The notes: generated by a model not told the origin, from the letters alone. 64,000 nt of DNA from Zoogloea sp. (GCF_030157465.1 NZ_JAOAUU010000131.1:40876-104875), one strand, 5' to 3'; shown: positions 35,981-44,928, counted from the first letter of the stretch. Numbers and translations are program-made.

Positions 35981-38068
35981 TCAGGGGGTGATCACGCCGG
36001 TGAGTTCCTTCAGCAGTATTTCCTGCGCCGCGCGGCGGGTGGTGCGGGGGTTTTTGCGACGATAGTGGTTGTCGCCTTCCAGTTCCCAGGCCTGGCAGTT
36101 GTCGCCGAGGTAGGGGCGGAGGCCTTCCTTCATGACGCGGCGCTTGACCTTCGGGTCGAGGATGGGGAAGGCCACCTCGATGCGCTTGAAGAAGTTGCGT
36201 TCCATCCAGTCGGCGCTGGAGAGGTAGAGCTTCTCGGCGCCGTCGGCGTGGAAGTAGAAGATCCGGTGATGCTCGAGGAAGCGTCCGACGACGGAGCGCA
36301 CGCGGATGTTTTCCGACAGGCCGGGGACGCCGGGCTTGAGGGCGCACACGCTGCGGGCGATGACGTCGATCTCGACGCCGGCCTGGGAGGCTTCGTACAG
36401 GGCTTCGATGGTTTCGGGTTCGAGCAGTGCATTCACCTTGACGATGATGCGGCCCTTGCGGCCGGCGCGGGCAATTTCGGCTTCTTCGCGAATGGCCGCC
36501 ACGACGTTGGGCTGCAGCGTGAAGGGTGCCTGCCACAGGTGCTTGAGCCGGCCGGCCTGGCCGAGGCCGGTGAGCTGCTTGAAGAGTTCGGCCACGTCGG
36601 CGCCGATTTCCTCGTTGGCGGTGAGCAGGCCGAAGTCGGTGTAGAAGCGGGTGGTGCGCGGGTGGTAGTTGCCGGTGCCCAGGTGAACATAACGCCGCAG
36701 CGCGCCTTCTTCGCGGCGCACGATCAGCAGCAGTTTGGCGTGGGTCTTGTAGCCGAAGACGCCGTACACCACGTGGGCGCCAACCTCCTCGAGCTGGGCG
36801 GCCCAGCTGATGTTGGCTTCCTCGTCGAAACGGGCCATCAGTTCGAGAGCGACGGTGACTTCCTTGCCCTTCTGGGCCGCGCGTACGAGATGTTCCATCA
36901 ACACGGAGTCGGTGCCGGTGCGGTAAACCGTCATCTTGACGGCAACCACCTGCGGGTCGTCGGCGGCGGCCTTGAGCATTTCGATAACGGGCTCGAAGCT
37001 CTGGAAAGGGTGGTGGAGCAGGATGTCCTCGTGGCGGATGGCGGCGAAGATGTTCTCGCGCTTGTCGAGGCCTTTCGGGCGTGCCGGCTGGAAAGGACGG
37101 TATTTCAGGTCGGGGCGTTCGACCCAGTCGGGAACCTGGTTGAGGCGCACCGGATTGACCATGCCGGGCACGCGGTAGACGTCGGCCGGGCCGAGTCCGA
37201 ACTGGTGCATCAGGAAGCCGGCCATGGCGCCCGAGCAGTTGTCGGCCAGCTCCAGGCGCACGGCGTTGCCGAAGTGGCGCTGCTGCAGTTCGCCCTTGAG
37301 GGTGGCGCGCAGATCCTTCACCTCTTCTTCGTCCACGAACATGTCGGAGTTGCGGGTGACGCGGAACTGGTAGCAGCCGAGCACGTTCATGCCTTCGAAC
37401 AGCTCACCCACATGGGCGTGGAGCAGCGAGGACAGGAACACGAAACCGTAATCGACGCCGGTGAGCTCCTGCGGCAGGCGGATGACTCGCGGCAGGGCGC
37501 GCGGGGCCTGGACGATGGCGGCGCCGGAGTTGCGTCCGAAGGCATCGCGCCCTTCGAGTTCGACGGCGAAGTTGAGGCTCTTGTTGAGCACCCGCGGGAA
37601 GGGGTGGGCCGGATCGAGTCCGATCGGCGTGAGGATGGGCATCACCTCGCGCATGAAGTAGTCGCGGGCCCAGGCGTGCTGGGCTTCGGTCCACACGCTG
37701 CGGCGCAGGAACACGATGCCTTCGTCGGCGAGGGCCGGCAGGATGGTGTTGTTGAGCAGGTTGTACTGCTCGGTGATGATGCCGTGCACTTCGCGGCTGA
37801 TGCGCCCATGCAGCGCGGCCGGCGTGAGTCCGTCGGTGGTCAGGGCCTGGCTGCCGAGGAGCAGCTGCTCCTTGACGCCGGCCACGCGGACTTCGAAAAA
37901 TTCGTCAAGGTTGCTCGACACGATGCACAGGAAACGCAGTCGTTCCAGCAGCGGCACCGAGGGGTCGGCGGCCTGGGCGAGCACGCGGCGCTGGAATTGC
38001 AGCAGCGACAGCTCGCGGTTGATGAAGTGATCGCTGCTGAAGTGGCGCTCGGCGGGGAGATGTGGCAT
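35981..38068 (-). CDS. ppk: Polyphosphate kinase 1
   Basis: PPK1 reversibly polymerises ATP gamma-phosphate into polyphosphate. The 695-residue protein has the family N-terminus (INRELSLLQFQRRVLAQA), SSNLDEFFEVRVAG, the autophosphorylated His in YKTHAKLLLIVRRE followed by YVHLGTGNYHPRTTRFY, and SSADWMERNFFKRIE near the C-terminus. It is transcribed away from ppx across a 159-base gap carrying Pho-box-like and FNR-like sequences. Confidence 0.98.
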   Translation of the reverse strand: MPHLPAERHFSSDHFINRELSLLQFQRRVLAQAADPSVPLLERLRFLCIVSSNLDEFFEVRVAGVKEQLLLGSQALTTDGLTPAALHGRISREVHGIITEQYNLLNNTILPALADEGIVFLRRSVWTEAQHAWARDYFMREVMPILTPIGLDPAHPFPRVLNKSLNFAVELEGRDAFGRNSGAAIVQAPRALPRVIRLPQELTGVDYGFVFLSSLLHAHVGELFEGMNVLGCYQFRVTRNSDMFVDEEEVKDLRATLKGELQQRHFGNAVRLELADNCSGAMAGFLMHQFGLGPADVYRVPGMVNPVRLNQVPDWVERPDLKYRPFQPARPKGLDKRENIFAAIRHEDILLHHPFQSFEPVIEMLKAAADDPQVVAVKMTVYRTGTDSVLMEHLVRAAQKGKEVTVALELMARFDEEANISWAAQLEEVGAHVVYGVFGYKTHAKLLLIVRREEGALRRYVHLGTGNYHPRTTRFYTDFGLLTANEEIGADVAELFKQLTGLGQAGRLKHLWQAPFTLQPNVVAAIREEAEIARAGRKGRIIVKVNALLEPETIEALYEASQAGVEIDVIARSVCALKPGVPGLSENIRVRSVVGRFLEHHRIFYFHADGAEKLYLSSADWMERNFFKRIEVAFPILDPKVKRRVMKEGLRPYLGDNCQAWELEGDNHYRRKNPRTTRRAAQEILLKELTGVITP

Positions 38069-38107
38069 GGACTTTCCTGTCGAATTTCCCGATTGACTGA
38101 TAATTAT

Positions 38108-38135
38108 GTGACGTATTTGTTACCGCCGCATGACG
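38108..38135 (-). promoter_or_regulatory. Pho-box-like triple repeat upstream of ppk
   Basis: On the minus strand CGTCAT, GGTAAC and CGTCAC start exactly 11 bases apart, the phasing of PhoB sites (consensus CTGTCAT per half). The orientation fits ppk, whose start lies 40 bases downstream. Each unit is imperfect, so PhoB control is a hypothesis. Confidence 0.4.
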
Positions 38136-38142
38136 CCGGTCA

Positions 38143-38156
38143 TTGAGTTTGATCAA
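38143..38156 (+). promoter_or_regulatory. FNR/Anr-type box upstream of ppx
   Basis: TTGAG-TTTG-ATCAA matches nine of ten defined positions of the FNR consensus TTGAT-N4-ATCAA. Its centre is about 42-44 bases before the start point predicted from the -10 at 38181, the spacing of class II FNR activation. Confidence 0.55.
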
Positions 38157-38180
38157 CGTCGGGCGCTCACCGGCGGGTGC

Positions 38181-38186
38181 TAGAAT
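38181..38186 (+). promoter_or_regulatory. -10 box of the ppx promoter
   Basis: TAGAAT lies 42 bases before the ppx start. The -35 region (around 38158-38163) is poor, consistent with a promoter needing an activator such as the FNR-type protein. Confidence 0.45.
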
Positions 38187-38227
38187 TCGCGGCTCCTGCG
38201 CCGTCCGGCGCCTTTTCCGCCGCATTC

Positions 38228-39739
38228 ATGAATCGTGAGTTGATCGCCGCCATTGATCTGGGTTCCAACAGTTTTCGCCTGCAGATCGGGCGAATCGTTA
38301 ACGACCAGATTTATCCCCTCGATGGCATCAAGGAGGCCGTGCGTCTTGCCGCCGGCTTGTCCCCTGACCGAATGCTCGATGCTGCGGCCCAGTTTCGCGG
38401 TATCAGCGCGCTGCGCTGCTTCAACGAGCGCATTCGCGACTATCCGCTCGATGCGGTGCGGGCCGTGGCCACCAACACCCTGCGCGTGGCCAAGAATGCG
38501 CCGCACTTCCTGGTGCAGGCGGAAGCCGCGCTGGGCTTCCCGATCGAAGTCATCGCCGGACGCGAGGAAGCGCGGCTGATCTACGTGGGCGTGGCGCACA
38601 CCCTGCCCAATCCCCACAAGCAGCAACTGGTCGTGGATATCGGTGGCGGTTCGACCGAGTTCGTGATCGGCAAGAGCTTCAAGCCCATCGCGCTGGAATC
38701 GCTCTACATGGGCTGCGTCAGCTATTCGATGCGCTACTTTCCCGAAGGCCGCATCGACAAGCGCGGCCTGCGCGACGCCGAGCTGGCGGCCCAGAAGGAA
38801 ATCCAGACCATCACCCACGCCTATCGCGAAGTGGGCTGGGACGAGGCGGTGGGCTCGAGCGGTTCGGCCAAGGCGCTGGTGGATATACTCGAGCTCAACG
38901 GCCTTTCCGACGGCGGCATCACCCGCAGTGGTCTCGAGCGCCTGCGTAACCTGATGCTCAAGGCCGGCAGCCTGGACAACCTCCACCTCGAAGGCCTGCG
39001 CCCCGATCGCCTGCCGGTGCTGACCGGCGGTTTCGCCATCATGTGGGCGGTTTTCCAGGAGTTCGGACTCGAGCGCATGACTTTCTCGGAAGGCGCCCTG
39101 CGCCTCGGCGTGCTCTACGACCTGCTCGGCCGCTATCACCACCATGACCTGCGCGATGCCACCGTGTCGGCCTTTGTCGAGCGCTACGGTGTCGACCTCG
39201 CCCACGCCCGCGAAGTGGCCGAAACCGCGCGGGCCTTCCTGCTGCAGCTCGAGCCCTCCGCGGCCGACGCCGAGAACACCGATCGCCGCTTTCTCGAATG
39301 GGCGGCAATGCTCCACGAAGTGGGCGTTTCCGTCGCCCATTCCAGCTACCACAAGCACAGCGCCTACATTCTGGGCAACGCCGACATGCCGGGTTTCTCG
39401 CGCATGGATCAGGGGCGTCTGGCGCGCATGGTGCTGGCCCACCGGGGCAAGTTGTCGCGGCTCGGCCCCCTCGACCCCGAAAGCCAGGAATGGCGCTTGA
39501 TCTTGTGCCTGCGCCTGTCGGCCGTCGTGCACCGGGCCCGTGACGGGCGAGGTGTTCCGCCGCTGCGCCTCAAGCGCGAAGGGCGCGGGTTCGTGATCGT
39601 GGCCGATGCCGAGTGGTTGCGAAACCTGCCGCTCACCGCCGCTGCGCTGGACGAGGAAGAGCGCCAGTGGCAGACGATCGGCCTGCCGGTGAAGATGCGG
39701 GTCGAGCGTTCCGCGCCACGCAGCCCGGCCGGCATCTAG
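38228..39739 (+). CDS. ppx: Exopolyphosphatase (Ppx/GppA family)
   Basis: Ppx releases phosphate from polyphosphate ends or acts on pppGpp. The 503-residue protein starts MNRELIAAIDLGSNSFRLQ, contains VVDIGGGSTEFVIGKS (phosphate-binding loop), and has a C-terminal HD-like domain with WAAMLHEVGVSVAHSSYHKH. The ATG at 38228 fits the family N-terminus; 17 extra upstream codons do not. It is divergent from ppk, and the mla-like genes follow 10 bases later. Confidence 0.96.
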   Translation: MNRELIAAIDLGSNSFRLQIGRIVNDQIYPLDGIKEAVRLAAGLSPDRMLDAAAQFRGISALRCFNERIRDYPLDAVRAVATNTLRVAKNAPHFLVQAEAALGFPIEVIAGREEARLIYVGVAHTLPNPHKQQLVVDIGGGSTEFVIGKSFKPIALESLYMGCVSYSMRYFPEGRIDKRGLRDAELAAQKEIQTITHAYREVGWDEAVGSSGSAKALVDILELNGLSDGGITRSGLERLRNLMLKAGSLDNLHLEGLRPDRLPVLTGGFAIMWAVFQEFGLERMTFSEGALRLGVLYDLLGRYHHHDLRDATVSAFVERYGVDLAHAREVAETARAFLLQLEPSAADAENTDRRFLEWAAMLHEVGVSVAHSSYHKHSAYILGNADMPGFSRMDQGRLARMVLAHRGKLSRLGPLDPESQEWRLILCLRLSAVVHRARDGRGVPPLRLKREGRGFVIVADAEWLRNLPLTAAALDEEERQWQTIGLPVKMRVERSAPRSPAGI

Positions 39740-39749
39740 CCTTTCAGTC

Positions 39750-40886
39750 ATGTCCATCCAGCTCCGGGGGGCTCGTCCGCAACCTGCGATAAACGTCGAC
39801 GGGGCAGGAGCCAGGGTGGTGTTGTCCGGCGACTGGACGCTGAGCGTGTTGAATCCCCGTTGCGTCGACATCCGTCGGCAGCTCGAGGCGGCTTCCGGCG
39901 CGCCGGCCTGGGATCTGGCCGGCGTGAGCCGTCTCGACAGTTTTGGCGCGCTGCTGCTGTGGCGCGCCTGGGGCCGCCGGCGACCGCCGCAACTGGTGCT
40001 GCCCGAAGCACTCGAATCCGTCTTCAACCGGCTGGCCGACCTCGGCGATGCCAGCCTGCCGGTCGAGCCGCCTTACCGTTTTCTGGATGCGACCGCCCAT
40101 CTCGGCCGGCTGCTGCTCGGCCTGGTGCGCCATCTGGGGCATTTCGTGGTGCTCCTAGGCCAGTTGCTGCTCGATCTGCTCTACCTGCTGCGCAACCGGG
40201 AACACTGGCCCCTGCACGAAATGTCGGCCAATTTCTACAAGGTGGGCGTCAAGGCGATGCCGGTCACGGCGCTGGTCGGCTTCCTGATCGGCGTCGTGAT
40301 GTCGTATTTGTCGGCCTTGCAGTTGCGGGCCTTCGGGGCGGATACCTTCATCGTCAATATCCTCGGACTCGGCATCATCCGCGAACTCGGCCCGGTGCTG
40401 GTGTCGGTGCTGGTGGCCGGCCGCTCGGGTTCGGCAATGACCGCCCAGCTCGGCGTGATGCGGGTTACCGAGGAAATCGACGCGCTGACCACGATGGGCG
40501 TCTCGCGCTACGTGCGTCTGGTGCTGCCCAAGGTGGTGGCGCTCACGCTGGCGATGCCGCTGCTCACCCTGTGGGGCTCGTCGGTGGCGATCTTCGGCGG
40601 CATGGTGTCGGCCAACGTGCAGCTCGACATGAGTTTCGACTATTTTCTGAACGCGCTGCCCCGGGCCGTGCCGGCGGCCAACCTGGTCATCGGCCTGGCC
40701 AAGGGCGCCGTGTTCGGCTTGCTCATTGCGCTGGTGGCCTGCCACTTCGGCCTGCGCGTCAAGCCCAATACCGAAAGTCTGTCGGCCAACACCACGGCTT
40801 CGGTGGTCACGTCCATCACCGTGGTGATCCTGGTGGACGCGGTCTTCGCCATTCTTACCCGCACCATCGGGTTGCCGTACCGATGA
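39750..40886 (+). CDS. MlaE-type ABC transporter permease with N-terminal STAS-like domain
   Basis: MlaE permeases move phospholipids between the inner membrane and MCE proteins. The first 100 or so residues look like a STAS/MlaB-type domain (ARVVLSGDWTLSVLN, DLAGVSRLDSFGALLL). Residues about 120-378 form the permease with five to six membrane segments and the MlaE motif GIIRELGPVLVSVLVAGRSG. A fusion of MlaB-like and MlaE-like parts is known in other proteobacteria. It opens a four-gene transport operon and overlaps the ATPase gene by four bases. Confidence 0.9.
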   Translation: MSIQLRGARPQPAINVDGAGARVVLSGDWTLSVLNPRCVDIRRQLEAASGAPAWDLAGVSRLDSFGALLLWRAWGRRRPPQLVLPEALESVFNRLADLGDASLPVEPPYRFLDATAHLGRLLLGLVRHLGHFVVLLGQLLLDLLYLLRNREHWPLHEMSANFYKVGVKAMPVTALVGFLIGVVMSYLSALQLRAFGADTFIVNILGLGIIRELGPVLVSVLVAGRSGSAMTAQLGVMRVTEEIDALTTMGVSRYVRLVLPKVVALTLAMPLLTLWGSSVAIFGGMVSANVQLDMSFDYFLNALPRAVPAANLVIGLAKGAVFGLLIALVACHFGLRVKPNTESLSANTTASVVTSITVVILVDAVFAILTRTIGLPYR

Positions 40887-41671
40887 ACGCCGCGACGAAC
40901 AAGGTGCCGGTCGAGCTGAAGGGCTTGTCGACCCGCTTTGGCGCCACCTGGGTTCACCGCAACATCGACCTGGCCGTGCCGGTTGGCGAAGTGGTGGCGC
41001 TGGTGGGAGGGTCGGGCACCGGCAAGACCACGCTGCTGCGCCAGATGGTGGGCCTCCTGCAGCCGGCCGAGGGCGAGGTGCGTCTCTTCGGCGAGCCGCT
41101 GTTTGCCGGCAGCCGCGCCGAGCAACTGGCGCGGCGGCGGCGCTTTGGCATGCTCTTTCAGCAGGGAGCGCTGTTTTCGGCGCTCAATGTGTTTGCCAAT
41201 GTGGCCTTTCCGCTGCGCGAATTCGGCGTGCGCGACGAAACCATGCTGCGCGATCTCGTGCTGCTCAAGCTGGCCATGGTCGAGCTTGGGCCGGAGGTGG
41301 CCCTGCGCATGCCGGCCGAGCTTTCGGGCGGCATGATCAAGCGGGTGGCGCTGGCCCGTGCGCTGGCGCTGGAGCCCGAGTTGCTGCTGCTCGACGAACC
41401 GACCGCCGGCCTCGACCCCGACCGCAGCGCCGGTTTTGTGCGCCTGATCCGCGCGCTGCAGAAGGCGCTCGGCCTGACGGTGATCCTCGTCACCCACGAC
41501 CTCGACACCCTGGCTGCGCTGGCCACCCGCGTGGCTGTGCTATCCGAAGGGCGTATACTCGCCTTCGCCCCCCTTGACGAAATCATGACTGTGCAGGATC
41601 CCTTCATCGAACGCTTTTTTCATAGCGAGCGCAGTCAGGCGGCGCTGGCCCGCGGTCGTTCTGAAGTCTGA
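40883..41671 (+). CDS. MlaF-type ABC transporter ATPase
   Basis: The 262-residue ATPase has Walker A GGSGTGKTTLLRQM, Q-loop FQQGALF, signature ELSGGMIKRVALARAL, Walker B LLLLDEPTAGLDP and the switch His in VTHDLDTL. The SGGMxKR signature is typical of MlaF/Mkl-type ATPases that serve MCE systems. The start overlaps the permease stop (ATGA), and its stop overlaps the MCE gene start by one base. Confidence 0.94.
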   Translation: MNAATNKVPVELKGLSTRFGATWVHRNIDLAVPVGEVVALVGGSGTGKTTLLRQMVGLLQPAEGEVRLFGEPLFAGSRAEQLARRRRFGMLFQQGALFSALNVFANVAFPLREFGVRDETMLRDLVLLKLAMVELGPEVALRMPAELSGGMIKRVALARALALEPELLLLDEPTAGLDPDRSAGFVRLIRALQKALGLTVILVTHDLDTLAALATRVAVLSEGRILAFAPLDEIMTVQDPFIERFFHSERSQAALARGRSEV

Positions 41672-42621
41672 TGGAAAGCCGTTCCCACGCGCTCGCCGCA
41701 GGCCTTTTCGCGATTGTCCTCAGCCTTGGCATCGCCCTCGCGCTGTGGTGGTTTTCCGACGGTCGCGAGACCACCCGCGAAGTGCTGCTGGTGAGTTCCG
41801 GCAGCGTGAATGGCCTCAATCCGCAGGCCACCGTGCGCTACCGCGGCATCATCGCCGGCAAGGTTTCGTCGATCGCCCTCGATCCGGCCAACCCCCGCGA
41901 TCTGCTGGTCACCGCGCGCATCCGCACCGATCTGCCAATCACCAAAGGCACGCGGGCTCGGCTGGCCTCCCAGGGCGTGACTGGGCTGGCCTTCATCGCC
42001 CTCGACGACAGTGGCGACAATCCCGAGCCGCTGGCAGGCGAGGCGGGTGGCCTGCCGCGGCTGCGCCTGGCGCCGGGTATTGTGGATGAAGCGACCGAAG
42101 CCTCCCTGCAAACCCTCAAGCGGGTGCGCGAACTGGCCGAGCGGCTGGCGCTCCTGGCCGCGCCGGACAACCTGGCCCGCGTCGAGCGAATCCTCGCCCA
42201 TCTCGAATCGTCCAGCCAGGGCCTCGACCGCAGCCTGAAGGAAGTGCCGCAGACGCTGGCTGCCGTGCGCCAGGTTTTCAGCAAGGACAACCTCGTGCGC
42301 ATCGGCCGCACGCTGGACAACATCGAGCGCCTGAGCGCCGACGCCGTGCCGCTGGCCCGCGAGGGACGCAGCCTGATCGTCAAGCTGCAAGCGCTTGGCG
42401 AGCGCATTGACAGCCTGGCCGGCACCACCGGCGAAGGCCTTGCCACCAATACCCTGCCACGCGTCAACGTGCTGCTGCAGGAACTCACCGTCACTTCGCG
42501 GCAGCTCTCCGATCTGCTCGACGAGATCGACAATTCCCCGCAACTCCTGCTCCTCGGCCGGCGCAAGCCGCCTCCCGGGCCCGGCGAGGCCGGCTTCCAG
42601 GCAGGCGAGGGCCGGCCCTGA
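41671..42621 (+). CDS. MCE-domain lipid-transport protein (MlaD-like)
   Basis: The 316-residue protein has one N-terminal membrane anchor (about 8-27), then an MCE domain (about 35-115; VNGLNPQATVRYRGIIAGKV) and a long helical tail (about 140-300). The tail is longer than in E. coli MlaD and resembles PqiB/LetB-like or plant TGD2-like versions that bridge the periplasm. It binds lipids for the permease encoded upstream. Confidence 0.92.
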   Translation: MESRSHALAAGLFAIVLSLGIALALWWFSDGRETTREVLLVSSGSVNGLNPQATVRYRGIIAGKVSSIALDPANPRDLLVTARIRTDLPITKGTRARLASQGVTGLAFIALDDSGDNPEPLAGEAGGLPRLRLAPGIVDEATEASLQTLKRVRELAERLALLAAPDNLARVERILAHLESSSQGLDRSLKEVPQTLAAVRQVFSKDNLVRIGRTLDNIERLSADAVPLAREGRSLIVKLQALGERIDSLAGTTGEGLATNTLPRVNVLLQELTVTSRQLSDLLDEIDNSPQLLLLGRRKPPPGPGEAGFQAGEGRP

Positions 42622-42648
42622 GCGGCAGCCAATCCGGAAACCCCAGCC

Positions 42649-43275
42649 ATGGCGCGAAAGCTCCTTTCCCGAACCCTGACGGCCATGATCTGTGTGTTCG
42701 CACTGGGCGCCTGCGGCAGCGTGCCCAGGGCCGCACCGGGCTATTCCGTCCATGATTTCGGCCCCCTCGGCACCGCGTCGGCGCGGCCGCCGGCCTTGCC
42801 GATCCGCAACACCGAAGTGGTGTCCGCGCCCTGGCTCGCGTCCACCTCGATGCACTACCGGCTGATGTATGCCCAGCCGACCCGTCGCCAGGTTTTTGTC
42901 GAAAGCCGCTGGGCCGCCCAACCGGGGCAATTGTTTGAGCTGGCCGTCAAGCGCACCCTGAAAGCCAACGACTCGACGCCGACGGCCAGCGGCTGCCGGC
43001 TGCGCGTCGAGCTTGACGAGTTTGCCCAGGTTTTTGCATCCGAGCGCGAGAGCAGCGGCGTCCTCGAGGCCCGCGTGTTTTTGCTCGCGCCGCGCAGCGA
43101 CCAGCTCGTCGCCTCGCGTAGCTTCAGCCTTGCCCGCCCGGCGCCGTCGGCCAATGCGGCGGGCGGCGTGGCGGCCCTGCGTGAAGGCGTCGAACAGTTC
43201 AACCGCGAACTCCTCGGCTGGCTTGACGCCCTGGCTGGCGAAGGCGCGGGCCCGCGCGGGCGCTGTGGCACCTGA
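42649..43275 (+). CDS. ABC-type transport auxiliary lipoprotein (PqiC-like)
   Basis: The 208 residues begin with a signal peptide and lipobox (FALGAC), so the mature protein is a lipoprotein. The rest matches the auxiliary lipoprotein pattern found with MCE transporters, including SAPWLASTSMHYRLMYAQP. It probably joins the MCE complex at the outer membrane. It is the last gene of the operon, 27 bases after the MCE gene. Confidence 0.85.
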   Translation: MARKLLSRTLTAMICVFALGACGSVPRAAPGYSVHDFGPLGTASARPPALPIRNTEVVSAPWLASTSMHYRLMYAQPTRRQVFVESRWAAQPGQLFELAVKRTLKANDSTPTASGCRLRVELDEFAQVFASERESSGVLEARVFLLAPRSDQLVASRSFSLARPAPSANAAGGVAALREGVEQFNRELLGWLDALAGEGAGPRGRCGT

Positions 43276-43329
43276 TTTTTACGACCGGCAGGCACTTGCC
43301 GGCGTTATACAACCAAGGAGGAAAACACA

Positions 43330-44130
43330 ATGAATGCAGTCGTCGATACCAACACCGAACCCATGCTGCTGCGGGAGGATGCCAACGGCGTCGCCACGCT
43401 GACGCTCAACCGTCCGGGGCAGTTCAATTCCTTGTCCCGGTCCATGCTCGAGGTGCTGCTTGCCGAGCTGGAAAGCATTGCCGCCGACAAATCCGTGCGC
43501 GCCGTGGTGCTTGCCGGCGCCGGCAAGGCTTTCTGTGCCGGACACGACCTCAAGGAAATGCGCGGCAATCACACCAAGGCCTTCATGCAGGCGCTGTTCC
43601 GCCTGTGCGGCAAGGTGATGATGCAGATCGTGAACATGCCCCAGCCGGTGATCGCCCGCATCCACGGCATCGCCACCGCCGCCGGGTGTCAGCTGGTGTC
43701 CATGTGCGATCTGGCGGTGGCGTCCGACGTGGCGCGTTTTGCGGTGTCGGGCATCAACGTCGGCTTGTTTTGTGCAACGCCCAGCGTGGGTTTGTCGCGC
43801 AACATGGGCCGCAAGCAGGCCTTCGAGATGCTGGTCACCGGCGATTTCATCGACGCCGCCGAGGCCCAGCGCCGCGGGCTGGTGAATCGCGTTGTGCCGC
43901 TGGATGCGCTGGACGACGAAGTGGCGAAGCTTGCCGCGTCGATCTGCGCCAAGTCGCCGGCCGCCATCGCAATGGGCAAGCAGATGTTCTACTCGCAGCT
44001 CGAAATGGGCCTCGACGCCGCCTACCAGCATGCTGCCGAAGTCATGGCCTGCAACATGATGTGCGACGATGCCGCCGAAGGCATCGATGCCTTCATGGCC
44101 AAGCGCAAGCCGGTCTGGACCGGCAAGTAA
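43330..44130 (+). CDS. Enoyl-CoA hydratase/isomerase family protein, ECHDC3-like
   Basis: The 266-residue crotonase-fold protein has the oxyanion-hole region AFCAGHDLKEM and closely resembles human ECHDC3 in ATAAGCQLVSMCDLAVASD and INVGLFCATPSVGLSRN. The two catalytic glutamates of true enoyl-CoA hydratase are replaced: Gln stands in GGCEL-like position, and the second Glu is absent in FAVSGINVG. Hydratase activity is therefore doubtful. A good AAGGAGG site precedes the ATG. Neighbouring acyl-CoA genes fit a role with acyl-CoA substrates. Confidence 0.85.
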   Translation: MNAVVDTNTEPMLLREDANGVATLTLNRPGQFNSLSRSMLEVLLAELESIAADKSVRAVVLAGAGKAFCAGHDLKEMRGNHTKAFMQALFRLCGKVMMQIVNMPQPVIARIHGIATAAGCQLVSMCDLAVASDVARFAVSGINVGLFCATPSVGLSRNMGRKQAFEMLVTGDFIDAAEAQRRGLVNRVVPLDALDDEVAKLAASICAKSPAAIAMGKQMFYSQLEMGLDAAYQHAAEVMACNMMCDDAAEGIDAFMAKRKPVWTGK

Positions 44131-44142
44131 GCAGCCGGCGCC

Positions 44143-44928
44143 ATGCTGATCGACACCCACTGCCACCTGGACGCCGCCGAGTTCGACAGCGACCGGGAGG
44201 GTGTGCTGGAGGCCGCGCGGGCGGCGGGTGTCGGTGGTTTTCTGGTTCCGGCTGTGTGTGCTGACAATTTCGATGCGGTCGCGGCCTTGAGTGCGTCCCG
44301 CAGATCGTGTTGCCATGCCCTCGGGATTCATCCGCTTTACGTGCAGCGGGCGCAGGAATCCGATCTCGAACTGCTGCGTGCCCGGCTGGCCGAGGGCGCG
44401 GCCGTGGCGGTGGGCGAGATCGGTCTCGACGGCTTTGTGGCCGATGGCGACCTGCCGCTGCAGCGGCGTTATTTCGAGGCCCAGTTGAAAATCGCCCGCG
44501 ATTTCGAGTTGCCGGTGGTTCTGCACATCCGGCGCGCCCAGGACGAAATCCTCAAATACCTGCGCCGGATTGCGGTGCCGGGTGGCATTGCCCACGCTTT
44601 CAACGGCAGTCGCCAGCAGGCCGAGGCCTTCATCAAGCTGGGGTTTCGGCTCGGCTTTGGCGGAGCGATGACCTTTGACGGCTCCCGGCGTATCCGCGAA
44701 CTGGCGGCCAGCCTGCCGTTATCGTCCATCGTGCTGGAAACCGATGCGCCCGACATGCCGCCGGCGTGGGCGGGCGGGCAGCGCAACGAGCCGGCCAACC
44801 TGGCGCGTTTTGCCCGGGTGCTGGCCGAACTTCGGGGGATGTCGGTCGAAGATGTGATTGAGGCAACCGGCGCCAATGCGCTGGCGGCGCTTCCCGGGCT
44901 GGCGGGGCTCACGCAGGGGGAGGCTTGA
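44143..44928 (+). CDS. TatD-family metal-dependent hydrolase
   Basis: TatD proteins are divalent-metal DNases/hydrolases with a TIM barrel. The 261 residues have all metal ligands: IDTHCHLD, GEIGLDG, VLHIRRAQDE, GIAHAFNGS and LETDAPDMPP. It resembles the YjjV subgroup. It starts 12 bases after the ECHDC3-like gene, and its end overlaps the convergent TetR gene by 20 bases. Confidence 0.92.
   Translation: MLIDTHCHLDAAEFDSDREGVLEAARAAGVGGFLVPAVCADNFDAVAALSASRRSCCHALGIHPLYVQRAQESDLELLRARLAEGAAVAVGEIGLDGFVADGDLPLQRRYFEAQLKIARDFELPVVLHIRRAQDEILKYLRRIAVPGGIAHAFNGSRQQAEAFIKLGFRLGFGGAMTFDGSRRIRELAASLPLSSIVLETDAPDMPPAWAGGQRNEPANLARFARVLAELRGMSVEDVIEATGANALAALPGLAGLTQGEA

Noticed and set aside
35972..38146. 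724-codon open frame antisense to ppk
   Set aside because: Same codon-bias artefact; its composition (Gly/Val/Glu/Ala/His) is typical of reverse-strand shadows and ppk is certain.
43285..43302. CCGGCA/TGCCGG hairpin before the ECHDC3-like gene as a terminator of the transport operon
   Set aside because: Short stem and no T-run follows.
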